IMG/VR virus record: IMGVR_UViG_3300022745_000020
Coordinates: 62,001 to 126,000 of that record
Reading direction: 5' to 3' (one strand)
Length of the DNA: 64,000 nt
DNA from: a virus
Part shown: positions 8,215 through 17,928 of the stretch, in pieces
How the letters are laid out: the number at the start of each line of letters is the position of its first letter
Position numbering within the stretch: position 1 is the stretch's first letter
Made by a program: the position numbers and the translations under genes
Notes under the pieces: generated by a model
What the model saw: the letters and a program-made list of their open reading frames with translations, nothing else
The model's database searches: none
Told to the model about the DNA's origin: nothing

Positions 8215-9810
8215 TTATGTCACATTCACCGCCACACAAGTGGGCCGATTGCCGCGCGGGTTAGCCTGCGCCACAGTCTCGATCAGTGCATTGTTTTGAA
8301 TGACTGCGTTGGTGATATCGCCCACATGGGAAAAGTTCACACAGATCTGCCTTTGCACATCCCCTACAGATACAGCGGCCAGGCGCATACTCATCACCAC
8401 CTCAGTACCCACAGGAATGTTAAGCAAGATGGCTGAGCGATTATCCACTTGTCCATATCCCTTAACATTATAGTCCGCTCGTGCGTCGAGTAGATACTTT
8501 CTGATATCTTCAGCCACACTGGCCTTATTCTGAGTCGATACAATTGTATCGGTTGCAGAGGGGTAGACCCGATAGCTCAATACACTCACAGTCGGGTCGA
8601 TGCGGGTATTGTTGATATTGATATCACTGTACCAAGCATTGACCGAGCCGAGTGTGCCGTCATCGCGGATAAACTGAAATGGCTGCACCTTCACAGTCAT
8701 ACTCTTACAGTACACCCCTGTCAAATTAGCTAAGCGGGTATCGAGTACATTCAAACTCAGTACCAGTTTTAAATACCCAGTGCCCTCTTCTTTATAAGCT
8801 TGTAATTTGACTTTGAATGCCGCATTGCTATAATAGTCCGATGAGACATTACCCACCTTCATATACGTCTGCCCTGTATTACTTAAGACATAATAATCAT
8901 CATCGAGCATCACGGTTTGAAACATACCGCCGTATTGGATGGGGGTGGTGGCTGCTTGAGGCAGCTGATTGGTCAGCACAGGAGACGCAGCATTTCCATA
9001 GGTGATCGGATAGGTCCCCAGATAGTAGCTCAGCTCACTATGGGCCAGAGCACTGCGATCTTCCACGGACTGTACACGTTTTAACAACTCCCTGAGTGTG
9101 GCACTCAATTGAGTCAACTCCTGCTGCCTCAATGTGACATCACCCTGTACAGCATCGGCTGCGTTTTTAGCCGCCTGAGCCGTGAGCATAGCGCTATAGC
9201 TCAAGTCTCGACTGCCCGAGCTGATCATATTCGTCAGCTCGACCATGCGCTCATCGATGTATCTCAGAATCGCATCACTCTGGATCTGATCGCCTCCCAA
9301 GATGGCCTGCCTGATCATCTCCATAGCACTGATCACGTACTCGAAGCCTGTGACATCGCCCAGGCTATGCAAGTGCATGGTCGGATCGAACGTCTGAGGC
9401 TTACCCACGACGTTAGGCCAGCCCAGAGGGCGAGTATCAGCGAGTAAGTTATTCACCAGCGCTTGGATACCCGTATAGTCCTGGACATACTCACCGCCGA
9501 TGGTCTGATAATCGACTAAGATGTCATTGCTCACCGCGGTGTTAAGCACCACGACTGAGCGATAGACATCTCTGCCGCTATTGACCGTGGCTGTCTGGGC
9601 CAGATCTTGACACTGGTATTCGATGTCCTTGACCAAGACGCGTTGAGTGTGTGCATCTCTGACTACAATCGAGTCATAGAAGTAAGGTGCGTACTTCGGC
9701 GCAAAGCTGCGGTAGGTGCGAGATCCACTCAGCGATACTGCTTCTGCAGAGATTTGGTTATAGGGGCTTTGCCCAGATAGATCCAGATCGAAAGTTAACG
9801 TATTGGGCAT
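8215..9810 (-). CDS. Virion structural protein, probably baseplate or tail
   Basis: 531 residues. Residues ~1-170 resemble the N-terminus of the neighbour at 9853-11901: a beta-rich start, a 'DYQTIGGEY' segment matching 'NYQALGGES', then an 'HSLGDVTGFEYVISAMEMI' region matching 'QDIRDLYGLEYLTAGLNRI'. A short coiled coil follows at about 225-260. The rest is beta-type sequence ending in a basic tail. The shared domain suggests both proteins attach to the same virion ring. ATG at 9810 follows AGGAA. The four genes 8215-13951 are consecutive on - and probably form a single late operon. No enzyme motif seen. Confidence 0.6.
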   Translation of the reverse strand: MPNTLTFDLDLSGQSPYNQISAEAVSLSGSRTYRSFAPKYAPYFYDSIVVRDAHTQRVLVKDIEYQCQDLAQTATVNSGRDVYRSVVVLNTAVSNDILVDYQTIGGEYVQDYTGIQALVNNLLADTRPLGWPNVVGKPQTFDPTMHLHSLGDVTGFEYVISAMEMIRQAILGGDQIQSDAILRYIDERMVELTNMISSGSRDLSYSAMLTAQAAKNAADAVQGDVTLRQQELTQLSATLRELLKRVQSVEDRSALAHSELSYYLGTYPITYGNAASPVLTNQLPQAATTPIQYGGMFQTVMLDDDYYVLSNTGQTYMKVGNVSSDYYSNAAFKVKLQAYKEEGTGYLKLVLSLNVLDTRLANLTGVYCKSMTVKVQPFQFIRDDGTLGSVNAWYSDININNTRIDPTVSVLSYRVYPSATDTIVSTQNKASVAEDIRKYLLDARADYNVKGYGQVDNRSAILLNIPVGTEVVMSMRLAAVSVGDVQRQICVNFSHVGDITNAVIQNNALIETVAQANPRGNRPTCVAVNVT

Positions 9811-9852
9811 GTTGGTTCCTGTTTGCGTGTGAGAGAATGGTAAGTCGTCTAC

Positions 9853-11901
9853 TCAATCACCCAGATAGCGAGTCAGTGTGATGCTATCGAGTGCGAAAGC
9901 ATTAGGGCTCTGAGCGATATTGAGATTGTACAACTCCAAAGTTGTGGCTTCTGTGGGGCTGCTCACATCAAAGACGATGTCTTCACTGCGGGTATACAGC
10001 CCGCTCAGTGGCAGTGTGTGCTCAGTGGGCACTCCATTGATCTTGAGTTGCAGATGAGGGGGTTTTTCCTGGTTGTACAGCACACTGAGCTTGAGCTTAT
10101 ATTTTCCACCAGGCACCAGTCTGACACTGCTCCTCCAGAATGCTTTACTGACATCACTGCTGGTGTTTACTGCCAAGAATCGGTTGTTATCGGCCATCAC
10201 CCTCAAGATGTAGCTGAAGTTAGGCAACAAATAAAAATCATTGTCATTGGCCAGCGTCTGCGTACCCAAAGCGATCTTGTAGATCACAGCGATCTCACCG
10301 GGATTGGCAGCCCCTAGGGACTGCGTGTAGTCACTTGTAAATCCACTCATCCCGCTACAGAAGTTACCATTGGCCAGATGGTTAAACTCCAAGCCGTACT
10401 TGTATTTATAATACAGGCCCAGCGCATCCAACTCGCTGCGAGATAAGTTGTGGTCAAAGACCAAAAACTCCTGCAGGTATCCTACGCTACCAGCCCCACC
10501 GATCTTGGTCATCAGTGACGCTCCCCCACTGACATTGACCTCTCTTAAGTAAGTGCTTCTGGTGGGGTAGTGCTCACTGGGCTGACTCGAGTATTTCAAA
10601 CACTGAGCCAATCTGGGGTGGATAGAGCTCGCGCATAGATGAGAGTCCTCATCATCGTAGATCATCCCAGTGACCTGATACGATCCCCCATAGGAGCTCG
10701 TATAGCCCAACTGAATCAGGTTTTCATTGTCCACATACAGCCGATCTGTACCTGAAACATTACTCAGTAAGGTAAAGACCTCAGCAGTAGTTGGAGCACT
10801 CTGACAGTATACTGCCACCACAGTGTGACTCGCACCGATGGAGATTTCGGGACCTGACGATAGATTGAGCCCAGCGGGTTGTTTGGATAAGTCACATCCC
10901 CGGGTATTGGCCAGTCTATTGACAGTGACCAGTGAACCACCCACTCCGGTGAACTTGCGCGATGTATTGGCCTTGTCAATGACGGTGAGCACATTGCCCG
11001 TCTGAGTGACTTTGACCATGTCGTTAAAATCTACCCAAGCGCTCAAGCCTGCGATGTACTTAGGGATATCCATCAGTGTACCATCTTGCCTCAACTGTGA
11101 GATAAACATCGCAGCCATAGCCAAGGCACTGATATCCCCATTGCTGTTTCTCACCTGGGTGTCAATGAGTCCATCCACAGTATCCACACTCTGAGTCAGT
11201 GACTGGATCGATTGGTGTATCCACTCTAGCGTAGAGTCCTCAGCGATGAGGTTTTTCTCAGCCAGATCCGATAGAAAGTACACTGTATCGGATTTATCCT
11301 GGGGATGGCTCTCCAGCACCCCATACAAAGGCACAGTGCTGTTAGGTAGATACTCGGAGATGATCTCCATGTGTAGAAAAGATTGCGCCGTCTGCACAGC
11401 ATCCCTGATGCGGTTCAATCCTGCAGTGAGGTACTCCAGCCCATATAGGTCACGGATGTCTTGCTTATGCCCTTTAGGGGGGAGTTCTTGGGGATGATCG
11501 ATCACAGACCAAGAGGTGTGTTGCCCCTGGACGATGCTCGCTACGTTGCTATTTAGAGCAGCGTAGTCGATGTTACTCTCACCGCCCAGAGCTTGATAGT
11601 TTAACTCCACACTACCTTGTAGATCAGCAGTGACGATCATCAATGCGTGATGGATCTCATGGCCGCATTTAAGTGTGACTTTTGTATCCATCTCCAGAGC
11701 GAACCAGTCCACCCCACGAGTCAAAGTGGTGCGGGTGTTGTTGTACACATGCACGATCATCATGGAGTCGGTGTGGTACGCCCCTAGGTTGGGCATATAC
11801 ATGCGAATCGCAGCAGGGTATAGTGCATGGACTTCTCCAGAGACACGACTACCCGCGTCTCGTCCAGTCAAGTCCAGTGGTTTGATCAGCTGTACAGTCA
11901 T
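9853..11901 (-). CDS. Virion structural protein with LamG-like domain
   Basis: 682 residues. The N-terminal ~170 share a domain with the protein at 8215-9810. A central segment (~285-505) beginning LSAWVDFND and ending LGLYYKYKYGL has the layout of LamG/concanavalin-like jelly rolls, which bind carbohydrate. The last ~170 residues, from NGNFCSGMSGF to the end, look like a second beta-sandwich carbohydrate-binding module. A paralogous attachment domain plus sugar-binding modules suggests a baseplate-mounted cell-surface binding protein. Domain calls come from pattern only. The ribosome site is weak (AAAGAAAG). Confidence 0.6.
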   Translation of the reverse strand: MTVQLIKPLDLTGRDAGSRVSGEVHALYPAAIRMYMPNLGAYHTDSMMIVHVYNNTRTTLTRGVDWFALEMDTKVTLKCGHEIHHALMIVTADLQGSVELNYQALGGESNIDYAALNSNVASIVQGQHTSWSVIDHPQELPPKGHKQDIRDLYGLEYLTAGLNRIRDAVQTAQSFLHMEIISEYLPNSTVPLYGVLESHPQDKSDTVYFLSDLAEKNLIAEDSTLEWIHQSIQSLTQSVDTVDGLIDTQVRNSNGDISALAMAAMFISQLRQDGTLMDIPKYIAGLSAWVDFNDMVKVTQTGNVLTVIDKANTSRKFTGVGGSLVTVNRLANTRGCDLSKQPAGLNLSSGPEISIGASHTVVAVYCQSAPTTAEVFTLLSNVSGTDRLYVDNENLIQLGYTSSYGGSYQVTGMIYDDEDSHLCASSIHPRLAQCLKYSSQPSEHYPTRSTYLREVNVSGGASLMTKIGGAGSVGYLQEFLVFDHNLSRSELDALGLYYKYKYGLEFNHLANGNFCSGMSGFTSDYTQSLGAANPGEIAVIYKIALGTQTLANDNDFYLLPNFSYILRVMADNNRFLAVNTSSDVSKAFWRSSVRLVPGGKYKLKLSVLYNQEKPPHLQLKINGVPTEHTLPLSGLYTRSEDIVFDVSSPTEATTLELYNLNIAQSPNAFALDSITLTRYLGD

Positions 11902-11963
11902 AGTGGGTGTATCTTTCTTTAAGTTTGGTGTGGCGCATGTGCAGTCTCAGTCATATAAACCGC

Positions 11964-11997
11964 TGTGTAGTAAGGGTGATGCCACCCTTACTACACA
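11964..11997 (-). terminator. Intergenic hairpin within minus-strand structural operon
   Basis: 15-bp perfect stem (11964-11978 with 11983-11997) and a 4-base loop between the genes at 12015-12626 and 9853-11901. It may attenuate or process the operon transcript. Confidence 0.6.
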
Positions 11998-12014
11998 CGG
12001 TGGTGAGATTGCGC

Positions 12015-12626
12015 TTAGAGCTTACTGGTGATATAGGCTTGTAGCTCAGAGATGGTCTGGGCTTGATTGGTGCACAGCAGCTGCAACTCATTGAGCCTGA
12101 CGAGATTGTTCTTGGGCTGCGCAGCGACCGTAGAGCGATGTGTGCTCAAAGCACGATGCTGATCTACGGTGAGTGTGATGTCTGCACCATAGCTCACTTC
12201 CTGTATGGTGCACTCGATGCCTAATCGAGATACTATCAGATCTGAGATATCTTGCTTCAGTGCTTGTAAATCGATGTCAGCCGGTAGTGCGTTGAGCACT
12301 ACGCTGAGAGCGCGCATCAAGTAGACGACCCCACCTGGATCGGGCAATCCCCTCACATAGCTGGAGGGGACTTTGACGACTTGCCCTGCATAGGACTGCA
12401 AAGCGATGATGCGCACATCACTGCTGTAATCGATCTCATAGATCTCTTTAGACACGCCATAGGGCTTGTAGTACAGCTCGTAGGGGTCCTCCCCACTGGC
12501 GACCAATCCGCGCAGCGTAGACACCTGTAGGCACTCGTAGATCACCCCAGCCAATATCACCGTGTCATACGGGGGCAGTGCCTCAAAGGTACCCCTCATG
12601 CCAGCTTCAGCAAACAAGTTACTCAT
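12015..12626 (-). CDS. Probable virion structural protein
   Basis: 203 residues, not recognised. The N-terminal half is beta-type, and the C-terminal ~45 residues (LVRLNELQLLCTNQAQTIS and onward) form a likely coiled coil. It lies in the minus-strand structural cluster, 14 bases after the 436-residue gene, with a GGGTGA ribosome site. Placement suggests a baseplate or tail component. Confidence 0.5.
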   Translation of the reverse strand: MSNLFAEAGMRGTFEALPPYDTVILAGVIYECLQVSTLRGLVASGEDPYELYYKPYGVSKEIYEIDYSSDVRIIALQSYAGQVVKVPSSYVRGLPDPGGVVYLMRALSVVLNALPADIDLQALKQDISDLIVSRLGIECTIQEVSYGADITLTVDQHRALSTHRSTVAAQPKNNLVRLNELQLLCTNQAQTISELQAYITSKL

Positions 12627-12640
12627 GATTCACCCGTGTC

Positions 12641-13951
12641 TTAGCTCTGTGGTACAGAGGCCTTACTGGCTACGAGGTAGACCACATCCTCATAGGTCAA
12701 AGTGAGATAGAGTACACCGTCTCTCACACTCTTCTTATACGTATTAGGTATGTCGGTGGTGGAGGTCATGTCTTGGGCGATGGTCAACATCGCACTCAAG
12801 TGCCTCAGTAGCGTCTGAGTGCTCACACTCATGCGACCGAAGTCAGTACTCATACTGCCTACGGACAAGATATCTGAATGAAAATCCGTCATCAGGTACT
12901 TACTGGATCGGTTTTGAGCATTGCCGATACAAGCGAGCAAGATGTTGTAAAACGGATGAGGCAGTGTCTGAGCGTATGCATCGATGTGGGATGATGGATA
13001 GCCCTTGATGACTTTCTTCAAATAGGCGAGCATACTCGATACTGTGCAAGCTTGGCTGTAGATGCCAGGCGTGATCGTGCGAGGGGCTACCGCATAATTG
13101 TACCATAGAGGCACGATCATGAACTCAGTGACACTGAAGATATCGGGGAAGATCGCTTTCCAAGTCGACAGTGCACTGGTGCTGTTAGAGGATAGATACC
13201 CCACCACAGCGGCTCGGATCAAATCCTCGCTGTTGCCAGCTGGGCCATAGACCAGCACTGTCCAGTATGTGCGAGTGGAGATGGTGGGATTGGCCTTATT
13301 GACCAAGCTGTACATCTGAGAGACCATGAGCGACTCTGGATAGTCACCTCGCGCTGCCTGGATCTGAGCGTATGTCTGAGAGGGATTGACCTGACTCAGT
13401 GCAGTCACTGCACCCGTGTAGTCTGTCTGTAGCGTATCGATGTTTGCCACAGGTGGCACCACCACGAGCTCATACTCGTCGTACTCTTGAATGAACGCTG
13501 TGTTATTGAACCACAGCTTGACTGAGTTGGTCTCCGTGGTATAGCTCGAACACGTAAACGAGATGGAAGTCGGATAGGTATGTCCCGTCACACTCACTGA
13601 CATAGTGGGCACGATGATGTCAGTGATCTGAGAGGAGTATTGAGCAGTCAGTGCCAGTTTAAACTCGTTAACTGACTCAGCTGCACCCAAAGCACCTTGC
13701 CTCTGATGCACCCAAGCAGCCACAGACTTGACCACATCGACCACAGCCCCCGGTGGGGGGATGCGAGCATCGGCCACAGTCGAGCGTGAGCTAAAGCACA
13801 GCACACTCGCAGACGATCCAGCTGTGCTGTAGGTCTTGATCTCACGGGAGAAGGTATGTCCATAGGGACTAAGTTCCCCCACATCGGCCGTGACACCGTC
13901 GGTGTTACTGACCAATGTGGGGATGTCGACAAAGCCTTTAAACGTATACAT
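12641..13951 (-). CDS. Probable virion structural protein (baseplate region)
   Basis: 436 residues, not firmly recognised. It is beta-rich, with a segment near 90-260 (TDIIVPTMSVSVTGHTYP and a later TYWTVLVYGPAGNSEDLIRA) that looks like wedge-type baseplate sequence. It is the first gene of the four-gene minus-strand cluster. ATG at 13951 is preceded by AGGAC. No catalytic motif seen. It could equally be another tail protein. Confidence 0.5.
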   Translation of the reverse strand: MYTFKGFVDIPTLVSNTDGVTADVGELSPYGHTFSREIKTYSTAGSSASVLCFSSRSTVADARIPPPGAVVDVVKSVAAWVHQRQGALGAAESVNEFKLALTAQYSSQITDIIVPTMSVSVTGHTYPTSISFTCSSYTTETNSVKLWFNNTAFIQEYDEYELVVVPPVANIDTLQTDYTGAVTALSQVNPSQTYAQIQAARGDYPESLMVSQMYSLVNKANPTISTRTYWTVLVYGPAGNSEDLIRAAVVGYLSSNSTSALSTWKAIFPDIFSVTEFMIVPLWYNYAVAPRTITPGIYSQACTVSSMLAYLKKVIKGYPSSHIDAYAQTLPHPFYNILLACIGNAQNRSSKYLMTDFHSDILSVGSMSTDFGRMSVSTQTLLRHLSAMLTIAQDMTSTTDIPNTYKKSVRDGVLYLTLTYEDVVYLVASKASVPQS

Positions 13952-14061
13952 GTGTAGTCCTATCTATCGAAAATACCGTTAGATTATTGATGAGAAATCC
14001 AGTGATCACTCATCTCAACCGATGGGTCTACAATGCAACTATTAGTAAAGAGCTGGGAAAT

Positions 14062-14469
14062 ATGCTAGAAATTTTATTAAAAACCATCGTATCGCTGTTG
14101 CCATTTGTCAAGGAGTGGTTATTCGGGGGTCCTAAAAAGAGCAGTCGAGTCGATATTGAATCTAAACTACTGACGCTCAAAAAGATTCTGATCTTGGTAG
14201 TCTGCGCCTCACTGGTGAGCGTGGTCTACTTGGTAGAAAGACTGTGGACCATCACCAGAAAGTACGAGCAAGTGCTCACCAAGGATAAGGTCGACAAAGC
14301 CACTGCTGCTAAACCCAGTTCATCATCACCTGCGGTCACCACGACCATGGACGATAGAGTGGTGGCTACGTGTACGACCACACCACCGACTCCAGCTACC
14401 TCCACCACACGCAGACAGCGACTGGATGATTACTCCTCCGTCGTCAAAGAACTCAAGGATTCGCAATAA
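14062..14469 (+). CDS. Small membrane protein, candidate holin or inner-membrane spanin
   Basis: 135 residues from the ATG at 14062, preceded by GGGA; an upstream in-frame start at 13987 has no ribosome site. A hydrophobic helix (MLEILLKTIVSLLPFVKEW) is followed by a basic linker and a clear transmembrane segment around residues 41-60 (ILILVVCASLVSVVYLVER). A charged helix and a Thr/Ser/Pro-rich tail come next. Its TAA overlaps the ATG of the lipoprotein gene at 14469. Membrane protein plus overlapping outer-membrane lipoprotein is the usual layout of lysis spanin pairs, so Rz-like or holin function is proposed but unproven. Confidence 0.5.
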   Translation: MLEILLKTIVSLLPFVKEWLFGGPKKSSRVDIESKLLTLKKILILVVCASLVSVVYLVERLWTITRKYEQVLTKDKVDKATAAKPSSSSPAVTTTMDDRVVATCTTTPPTPATSTTRRQRLDDYSSVVKELKDSQ

Positions 14470-14801
14470 TGTTCACGTATATCCGACAGATGGTCATCTT
14501 GAGCAGCGCTTGCCTAATTGTCTTGCCTCTATTGGGCAGCTGCGCTGTGCGCATCCACATCCAGACTCCTGCTGCAGATGACTCAGTCAAGCTCCTCAAG
14601 CACTGTGAACTCACCAAGTGGCCCTCACCTATAGAGTTACCTAAGCTCGATATCCCCGCCTATGAGGCCATGGTGCGTGTCAACCCAGTAGCAGCCACCT
14701 CTATGCTCACCGCCCATATCAAAGAGCTTAGAAACTTAATTAAGGATCACGCTCGCTCTATGGAAGACCTCAGACAAGAGTATGAGAGTGTATGCAGATA
14801 A
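14469..14801 (+). CDS. Small lipoprotein, candidate Rz1-like outer-membrane spanin
   Basis: 110 residues. N-terminal signal with hydrophobic core ILSSACLIVLPLLGSC. LLGSC is an acceptable lipobox (Leu -3, Gly -2, Ser -1, Cys 25), so signal peptidase II processing and lipidation are expected. The mature part ends in an amphipathic, likely coiled-coil helix (KELRNLIKDHARSMEDLRQE) with a penultimate Cys. The start overlaps the stop of the membrane protein gene (TAATG). Fits an o-spanin that disrupts the outer membrane at lysis, but no family match was established. Confidence 0.55.
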   Translation: MFTYIRQMVILSSACLIVLPLLGSCAVRIHIQTPAADDSVKLLKHCELTKWPSPIELPKLDIPAYEAMVRVNPVAATSMLTAHIKELRNLIKDHARSMEDLRQEYESVCR

Positions 14802-14877
14802 TAAAAACTGAGTATGGGCATAGAGTGTAGAAAACGACTCGCCCATCCTCCATACCAACTCTCCCCCCTACCCCATC

Positions 14878-16338
14878 ATGAGTGAACCCGCCACCGTCCC
14901 CACTGCAGCTGTAATCTACACCGACGGGGGCGCGCGCCCCACCAATCCGGGCTATGCAGGATATGGCTTCCATGGCTACGTCTATACGAATGAGCCCACC
15001 ACCAAGGGCAGTGGCAACACCAAGTGGATACTCACCGATCAAGGCTACTCACTCAAGACTCAGAAACCCGGGCAAAACAGTGAGGCTCCCGATAAAGCCT
15101 CATCGGTCAACGTACAGTCCTACGTGAATGGCTTCGGCACCGTCGATGGCATCACCACCAACAACGTGGCTGAAGTCGTAGGACTGACCAGAGCCATCGA
15201 CTGGGTGGCCTCTCAGGACATCCACGATGTGAAGTTCTACACGGACAATAAAGGTGTGGTAGAAGCTGCGACCTCCTGGATCCAGAAGTGGGAGAACAAT
15301 GGCTGGGTAAAGTCTAATGGGGAGCCTGTAGCTAATAAGCAGTATCTGATCAATTTGAGTGAGTCGATGAAGCGACTCCAGCAAAAAGTACCCTCCATCG
15401 AATACCGCTGGATCAAGGGGCACAACGGAGATCTGGGCAATGAGTCCAGTGATCGACTCGCCACTCTGGGCACACTCATGGCCATGACTGGCCAGCAGCA
15501 GCATGAGGTCGATCTCACCCCTGCTCAAGGTTACTGGTCTAAGAAGGTGGAGCGCCCAGTGCTCATGGACATGAAAGCTCTGTACTTCTTGTCCGACTCC
15601 AAGACCAATCAAGAAGGGGAGTACTATATAGGCACACACACTGACGATGAGATGCTCGGTGTCAAAGGAGCCGATGCACGCTTTGGATATGTGCGCTTGG
15701 CTACGCCCGATCCAGCCATCGAGTCTGTGCGCACACACGTCTACTCCCACCAGAGCGATCACATCAGTCTGTGCCAGATCTTACTCAATAAACTCTTCAA
15801 GCGAGAGGAGTATGTCATGCTCACTGAGCGAGGCTATCGGGCACTATACCGATCCAAACCCACTCAGCTGAACTTCAACTACCTCGATAAAGAGCCAGTG
15901 GTCACTGAGTTTCATCCCCCCTACTTAGCCCATCGGGCAGTAGAGCAACTCAATGAGCTCAAAGGCATCTACTTGAGTCTCAAAGATGGCTCTAAAGATC
16001 TCTACATCAAAGACATCACCGATGAGATCTACTCGACTCACCCTAAGAAAGGAGCCATGCTCAAGCCCATGATTGGCTCAGGCCTGGTGGAGTTGACGAT
16101 CAAAATCGACATCTCCAAAGAGCAGTCAGTGAGTGTGAAGATCCAACTCGGACACGATTGCCTGAGTAGAAATGCACTCAAGCACATCGAAGATAAACAC
16201 CCCAAGATCCAAGTGTTGTGCTGGAGACTCACCGATCAGCATTTTCGCTACGCCACCTACGTACACACCGATGATGGAGATGGCGTCTATGCAGCGCATG
16301 TATCTAATTCAGTGTGGATAAAACCAATCATCTCTTGA
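14878..16338 (+). CDS. rnhA: Ribonuclease H with extra C-terminal domain
   Basis: 486 residues. The N-terminal ~200 are a complete RNase HI fold. YTDGGAR gives Asp16, NNVAEVVGL gives Glu99, FYTDNKGV gives Asp123, and GHNGDLGNESSDRLA gives His182 and Asp192. The four acidic residues bind two metals and cleave RNA in RNA-DNA hybrids, for example primers during phage replication. The remaining ~280 residues are not recognised and are uncommon on RNase HI; they may be a substrate-binding or partner domain. A RecA-like gene follows about 1.6 kb downstream, which fits a replication/recombination cluster. The ribosome site is weak. Confidence 0.88.
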   Translation: MSEPATVPTAAVIYTDGGARPTNPGYAGYGFHGYVYTNEPTTKGSGNTKWILTDQGYSLKTQKPGQNSEAPDKASSVNVQSYVNGFGTVDGITTNNVAEVVGLTRAIDWVASQDIHDVKFYTDNKGVVEAATSWIQKWENNGWVKSNGEPVANKQYLINLSESMKRLQQKVPSIEYRWIKGHNGDLGNESSDRLATLGTLMAMTGQQQHEVDLTPAQGYWSKKVERPVLMDMKALYFLSDSKTNQEGEYYIGTHTDDEMLGVKGADARFGYVRLATPDPAIESVRTHVYSHQSDHISLCQILLNKLFKREEYVMLTERGYRALYRSKPTQLNFNYLDKEPVVTEFHPPYLAHRAVEQLNELKGIYLSLKDGSKDLYIKDITDEIYSTHPKKGAMLKPMIGSGLVELTIKIDISKEQSVSVKIQLGHDCLSRNALKHIEDKHPKIQVLCWRLTDQHFRYATYVHTDDGDGVYAAHVSNSVWIKPIIS

Positions 16339-16423
16339 TGAGACTTAGCGCTCACTGCACTGAGCACGACCGTGTCTTCTTTTTGGTCTAAGTTTTCTTT
16401 TTTGTCTCGCGTAGTAACTGATC

Positions 16424-16846
16424 ATGAACCCCACCACAGCACTGACTCCTGAACCATCATTCCTGATGCGATTATTCTTCATGTGTATGCCCAAGTGGCT
16501 ACAAAGAGCTGTGGTGCTGTGCTCATTCGCTACGCGCTATGCTCATGTCAGCAGCGATGACAAGGAAGTACTACATCGCTTAAACAACATCTTTGATTTA
16601 GTCAGCAGTGAAGACGCATTGAAGTTACCGATGAACGTCAGTCATCTGGTATGGGTCGATGATACCATCATGCAACCCATCATTGAGAGTGTGCGAAGTA
16701 ATCGCGATGAGAGTACCTTGGCCACATATGCGGCATATGTGGTCGATCGACTGCCTAAGTGTCTGCGCTACACCGAGCGGGATGATATGGTCAATGACTT
16801 TACACAGCTGTTTACTGAATTTCCTTGCCTGAGCGCTGCTCACTGA
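16424..16846 (+). CDS. Hypothetical protein
   Basis: 140 residues, mostly helical, not recognised. A hydrophobic stretch near residues 14-35 (MRLFFMCMPKWLQRAVVLC) could be a membrane-binding helix. It lies between RNase H and a convergent gene and ends at a strong hairpin. No clear ribosome site precedes the ATG. Confidence 0.5.
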   Translation: MNPTTALTPEPSFLMRLFFMCMPKWLQRAVVLCSFATRYAHVSSDDKEVLHRLNNIFDLVSSEDALKLPMNVSHLVWVDDTIMQPIIESVRSNRDESTLATYAAYVVDRLPKCLRYTERDDMVNDFTQLFTEFPCLSAAH

Positions 16847-16861
16847 GATGCATGTATGCAT

Positions 16862-16913
16862 ACACACTCCCCTCCACAGCCTACTATGACAGTGGCTGTG
16901 GAGGGGAGTGTGT
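16862..16913. terminator. Bidirectional hairpin between convergent genes
   Basis: 20-bp perfect stem (16862-16881 with 16894-16913), 12-base loop, between the + gene ending at 16846 and the - gene ending at 16926. Confidence 0.75.
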
Positions 16914-16925
16914 GTCTATCTGTAC

Positions 16926-17753
16926 TTAGCTGTAGATCTCGCTGATGCTTTGCATGGTGTTTTGCACTGCGCCTTGCAGAGCCAGAATGCGAAAATGTAC
17001 ATCACTGTACATTTGCAGCTCTTGAGCTACATAGAAAGTGTAGTCTCCGAGCTTGTGAGCTGTTTGCTTGCTCAGGTGCTTGGAGTCCTCACGTCCGTAT
17101 TGACTGGCGATTACGTTAGCCAGATCTACACCTTGAGAGATTTTACTCTTCAAGTTAGCTCGGTTCACACTTTGCACATCGCAGATGAGCTGGTGTATAG
17201 TCTTAAACACCGCAGGCCAGTCTCCATGGCGAGAAATCACTTCTCCGATGGTGGATTCAGACTTGGTGCAACCCTTAGCAAAATAGTGAGAGATCTCTTT
17301 GTAGAGTGCTTCTCGCTCATGCGTGTGGCGTGTAAACATCGAAGCATCATCTCGTGCACTCTCAGCGACCTTGGGGTCACTGACGACTTGACTCATGAAG
17401 AAGATATAAGGATCGATGACAGTCTTCTCCACCATCTTCACATGTGCACTCATCTTCAGCAGCGCATGGGCGTAAGGTAGATACATCCCCACCAGACCTT
17501 GGGGTGTGTAAGCGCGCACACGAGTCATCGATGCATATGGGACGCCATCGAGCACTTTGATGAAGTTGCGTTGATCTTGAGGCAGCTCTTTGATATCGGG
17601 TAAGTCAGCTGCTGAGCCTGCGAATTTAAATGTGTCAGTGATATGACTCATGAAGCTCTTGAAAGCTGCAGAGCCCTGTACGAAGAATTCACTGACGACG
17701 TTCTCCAAGGCGAGTTGATGCTGCTCATAGGCAGCGACATCGATGTGTTGCAT
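16926..17753 (-). CDS. Hypothetical helical protein
   Basis: 275 residues, predominantly alpha-helical with few aromatic clusters, not recognised. Long amphipathic stretches suggest an internal head or core-type protein, but nothing in the sequence proves it. It is divergent from the recombinase gene; the 175-bp gap between them presumably carries both promoters. Confidence 0.55.
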   Translation of the reverse strand: MQHIDVAAYEQHQLALENVVSEFFVQGSAAFKSFMSHITDTFKFAGSAADLPDIKELPQDQRNFIKVLDGVPYASMTRVRAYTPQGLVGMYLPYAHALLKMSAHVKMVEKTVIDPYIFFMSQVVSDPKVAESARDDASMFTRHTHEREALYKEISHYFAKGCTKSESTIGEVISRHGDWPAVFKTIHQLICDVQSVNRANLKSKISQGVDLANVIASQYGREDSKHLSKQTAHKLGDYTFYVAQELQMYSDVHFRILALQGAVQNTMQSISEIYS

Positions 17754-17928
17754 GAGTCCAGTCCTCTATCGGTGTAGGTGTATAGGAAGTAAGAGAGAAA
17801 AAGAGAAAACTTACAGCGCTTGGTTATCTGATGTGTGCCAGGCAGGCAAAGTAGTGACTAGAGCAAGCATTGGCTCGATACATTCACTGGATTATCTCTC
17901 TTAGGCAAAGCGAAGGAAAACATAAACC

